Assembly: GCF_014640075.1 (NCBI RefSeq)
Contig: NZ_BMGG01000003.1
Coordinates: forward strand, 495,036 to 559,035
DNA from: Chelatococcus reniformis
GTDB lineage: Bacteria; Pseudomonadota; Alphaproteobacteria; Rhizobiales; Beijerinckiaceae
DNA: 64,000 nt
Direction of reading: 5' to 3'
Numbering within the stretch: the first letter of the stretch is position 1; each line of letters opens with the position of its first letter. The position numbers and the translations under genes were made by a program. This document shows positions 62,040 through 64,000 of this stretch, in pieces. A model generated the notes under the pieces. It was not told the DNA's origin. It saw only the letters and a program-made list of their open reading frames with translations, and made no database searches.

Positions 62040-63938
62040 TCAGCCGCCGTTGCGGCCCGGCTCGGGCTTCTCGACCTCGGCTGCCGTCGGCGGAGCCGAG
62101 TCGGGCATGCCGTGCTCGATCTTCGCCAGGATCTTGGGCAACTCGTCGGGCTCGGGCGAGAGATCGCGGGCGTGGTTCCACTGGAAACGGGCTTCCAGCC
62201 GCCGCCCGACGCGCCAATAGGCGTCGCCCAGGTGGTCGTTGATGGTCGGATCGGATGGCTTCAGATCGATGGCGCGCTCCAGCTCGCGCACCGCATCGTC
62301 GTAGCGGCCGAGGCGATAGTAGGCCCAGCCCAGGCTGTCGACGATGTAGCCGTCGCGCGGCCGCAACTCGACCGCCTTGCGCAGCATCTGGAACGCCTCG
62401 TCCAGGTTGACGCCCTGATCGACCCAGGAATAGCCGAGATAGTTCAACACCACCGCACGCTCACGCGCCTGACTGTCCGGCGCCAGGTCGAGCGCCTTCT
62501 TCAGGTCGGCCTCGGCCTTCGACCATTGCTTGGCACGCTCCTCGGCGATGCCGCGGAAGTAAAACAACGTCCAGTGCCGCGCCTCGGGCGTGCCGATGCG
62601 CTCGATCGCCTTCGTGTAGATGTCGGCGGACTTCTGCCATTCCTTGCGTGAGCGGTAGATGGTGCCGAGCGCGGTCAGCGCGTCGGAGTCATCAGGCCGC
62701 TCCTTGACGATTCGCTCGAGGTGGGCCACCGCGTCGTCGCCGCGACCGAGCGTTTCCAGGTCGACGGCAATCTGCACGTCGGCGGCCGGCCGCATGGGCG
62801 AGTCGGTCGGGATCTGCTTGAACACGGCCATGGCCTGTTCGGGCTGCTTCAAGCGCTCCAGGATGTCCGCCAGCGTGATCAACGCCATCGTATTGTGCGG
62901 CTCCAGATAGAGCGACAGCTGCAGGTAGATCATGGCGGCCAGTTCGTCGCCCTGCTGGCTGCCGGCAGCCCCCAGGCCGTACAGCACCTCGGCGCCGCCA
63001 TCCTGTGCGTCGGTCACCAGCGGTTCGAGCGTCTTTCCGGCCTTGAGGTCGTCGAGGGCCTGCCGGATCACCGGGTGACGGGGAGCCAGCTTGTCGAAGC
63101 CCTCGTAGGCCTCGATCGCGCCCGGCGTGTCACCCACGCTCGACAGGTACCGGCCGTAGGCGTCGATGACCCGCAGCGTCGTCCGCTCCTGCGCATAGGT
63201 CGCCTTCATGCGCCGGTCGGCTTCGGTCTTCTCGCGCTGGCCGGCCATGCTGGCGATCAGGCCGGCGTGATAGTCGCGGAACAGGTTGAAGGCATTCTCC
63301 CCCTTCAACCGGTCGACCGTCTCGACCGCCTTGGCAAAGTCCCCGCTGCCGGCCCACGACCATGCGGTCAGCAGGGTTGCGGTGATGTCGGCAGCGCGGC
63401 CGCGCCCGCCTTTCTGGAAATGGGCGCGCGCCTTGGCATACTGCTTGGCCTTGAGATCGCGCACGCCGAGCGCCAGCTGCGCCAGGCCATTGCTGGGGTC
63501 TCGCGCCACCAGCCGCTCGGCGGCCGGAAAAGCCTCGGTGAGGGAGCCGCTTGCGAGAAAGGCGATGAAAGCGCGCTCGAGCAATTCGCGGTTGCGCGGA
63601 TCCCCGCGTAGCGCCTCGCCGAAATAGCGGGCGGCAGCCTCCGCGTCGCGGGCCGAGCCGGCCACCACCGCCGCCAGATAGTTGCCTTCAACGCTGTCGG
63701 CCGGTTCAGGCTGCTTGCCTACATCGACCTCGGCGCGGGAGGCCGCTGCCGACTGGCTGAAGGTGAGACTGAGGGCAAGAGCCGTGGCGCTGAAGAGGCG
63801 CACGGCCGGGTGTCGATGCCGAATGAGACGCGTCACGAGCTTCCCGCTGATGTCAGGCGCCACGGCCGCATGCGCGCCTCGCAGCTCGGTCTGATCGCCC
63901 ACCATGGCTAATTTGCGATGATGGGGCAAGCGGGGCAC
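62040..63938 (-). CDS. tetratricopeptide-repeat protein, exported
   Basis: A 632-residue protein with a hydrophobic export signal after a basic N-terminus (AVRLFSATALALSLTFSQSAAA, about 46-67). From about residue 80 to 610 it is built of helical TPR units (for example NYLAAVVAGSARDAEAAARYFGEALRGDP and VVLNYLGYSWVDQGVNLDEAFQMLRKAVELRP). The true start may be one of the later Met codons (such as 63905). TPR arrays mediate protein-protein contacts; the partner is unknown. It lies 58 bp upstream of ispE on the same strand, an order seen in related genomes. Confidence 0.88.
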   Translation of the reverse strand: MPRLPHHRKLAMVGDQTELRGAHAAVAPDISGKLVTRLIRHRHPAVRLFSATALALSLTFSQSAAASRAEVDVGKQPEPADSVEGNYLAAVVAGSARDAEAAARYFGEALRGDPRNRELLERAFIAFLASGSLTEAFPAAERLVARDPSNGLAQLALGVRDLKAKQYAKARAHFQKGGRGRAADITATLLTAWSWAGSGDFAKAVETVDRLKGENAFNLFRDYHAGLIASMAGQREKTEADRRMKATYAQERTTLRVIDAYGRYLSSVGDTPGAIEAYEGFDKLAPRHPVIRQALDDLKAGKTLEPLVTDAQDGGAEVLYGLGAAGSQQGDELAAMIYLQLSLYLEPHNTMALITLADILERLKQPEQAMAVFKQIPTDSPMRPAADVQIAVDLETLGRGDDAVAHLERIVKERPDDSDALTALGTIYRSRKEWQKSADIYTKAIERIGTPEARHWTLFYFRGIAEERAKQWSKAEADLKKALDLAPDSQARERAVVLNYLGYSWVDQGVNLDEAFQMLRKAVELRPRDGYIVDSLGWAYYRLGRYDDAVRELERAIDLKPSDPTINDHLGDAYWRVGRRLEARFQWNHARDLSPEPDELPKILAKIEHGMPDSAPPTAAEVEKPEPGRNGG

Positions 63939-64000
63939 CCGCCGGGCACGGCGATGCGCCGCGGCCCGGCTGCCAAGCTTCGCAGCGCGTCGAACACCGG

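Overview
The window is a stretch of high-GC chromosomal DNA (clearly above 60% G+C by eye) from an alphaproteobacterium, most likely of the order Hyphomicrobiales (Rhizobiales). The basis is the core-gene set (separate glyQ and glyS, an S49 peptidase beside glyQ, ispB next to a DUF2007 gene and a small-domain methyltransferase, ispE beside a TPR protein, pyruvate phosphate dikinase), a perfect EcfG-type general-stress promoter, and many 105-bp two-hairpin repeats resembling the RIME elements described in Rhizobium. The genus cannot be fixed from the sequence. I see no rRNA, tRNA, CRISPR array, prophage or intact insertion sequence.

Layout. 1-4.4 kb: partial IclR regulator, orphan branched-chain-type substrate-binding protein, arylformamidase-like hydrolase, SnoaL-like protein, SDR. 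4.5-9.1 kb: LysR fossil, GntR regulator and a TRAP transporter (DctP, DctQ, DctM) with a type II dehydroquinase-like enzyme embedded in it. 9.1-11.8 kb: YciI-like protein, then a PadR regulator divergent from a stress-type membrane operon (DUF883, holin-like, DUF3096) behind an EcfG promoter. 12-25 kb: ppdK, SleB hydrolase, DUF4239 protein, AcuI/YhdH-type reductase, DoxX, LysR/wrbA, threonylcarbamoyl-AMP synthase, acyl-CoA dehydrogenase, CorA. 25-29.5 kb: metal or siderophore uptake cassette (DUF2946, TonB receptor, PepSY-TM protein). 29.6-38.9 kb: slipin/NfeD pair, spermidine-synthase-like protein, ABC-F ATPase, FadL-type porin, ABC exporter, GIY-YIG protein. 38.9-45.6 kb: TetR, SDR, acyl-CoA synthetase, substrate-binding protein, polysaccharide deacetylase, APH-like kinase, probably an organic-acid catabolic locus. 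46-50 kb: HugZ-like protein, SulP transporter, XRE regulator, unknown secreted protein. 50-64 kb: glyS, a large autotransporter, glyQ, S49 peptidase, Tyr/Arg-rich secreted protein, methyltransferase, DUF2007, ispB, ispE and a TPR protein.

The strongest unexplained signal is the repeat family. Nine copies, each 105 bp with two hairpins and CTAG-type ends, occur between 9 and 61 kb. Seven supply the stop codon of a neighbouring gene. One is inserted in frame (34 codons) into the signal-peptide region of the autotransporter, and removing it in silico restores an ordinary signal peptide. This resembles the in-frame palindromic elements of Rickettsia. Two copies are fused head to tail at 102-bp spacing. 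Second-tier signals are the EcfG promoter/PadR operator region, the altered active site of the TRAP-linked dehydroquinase-like protein, and a perfect 19-bp hairpin just before ispB.
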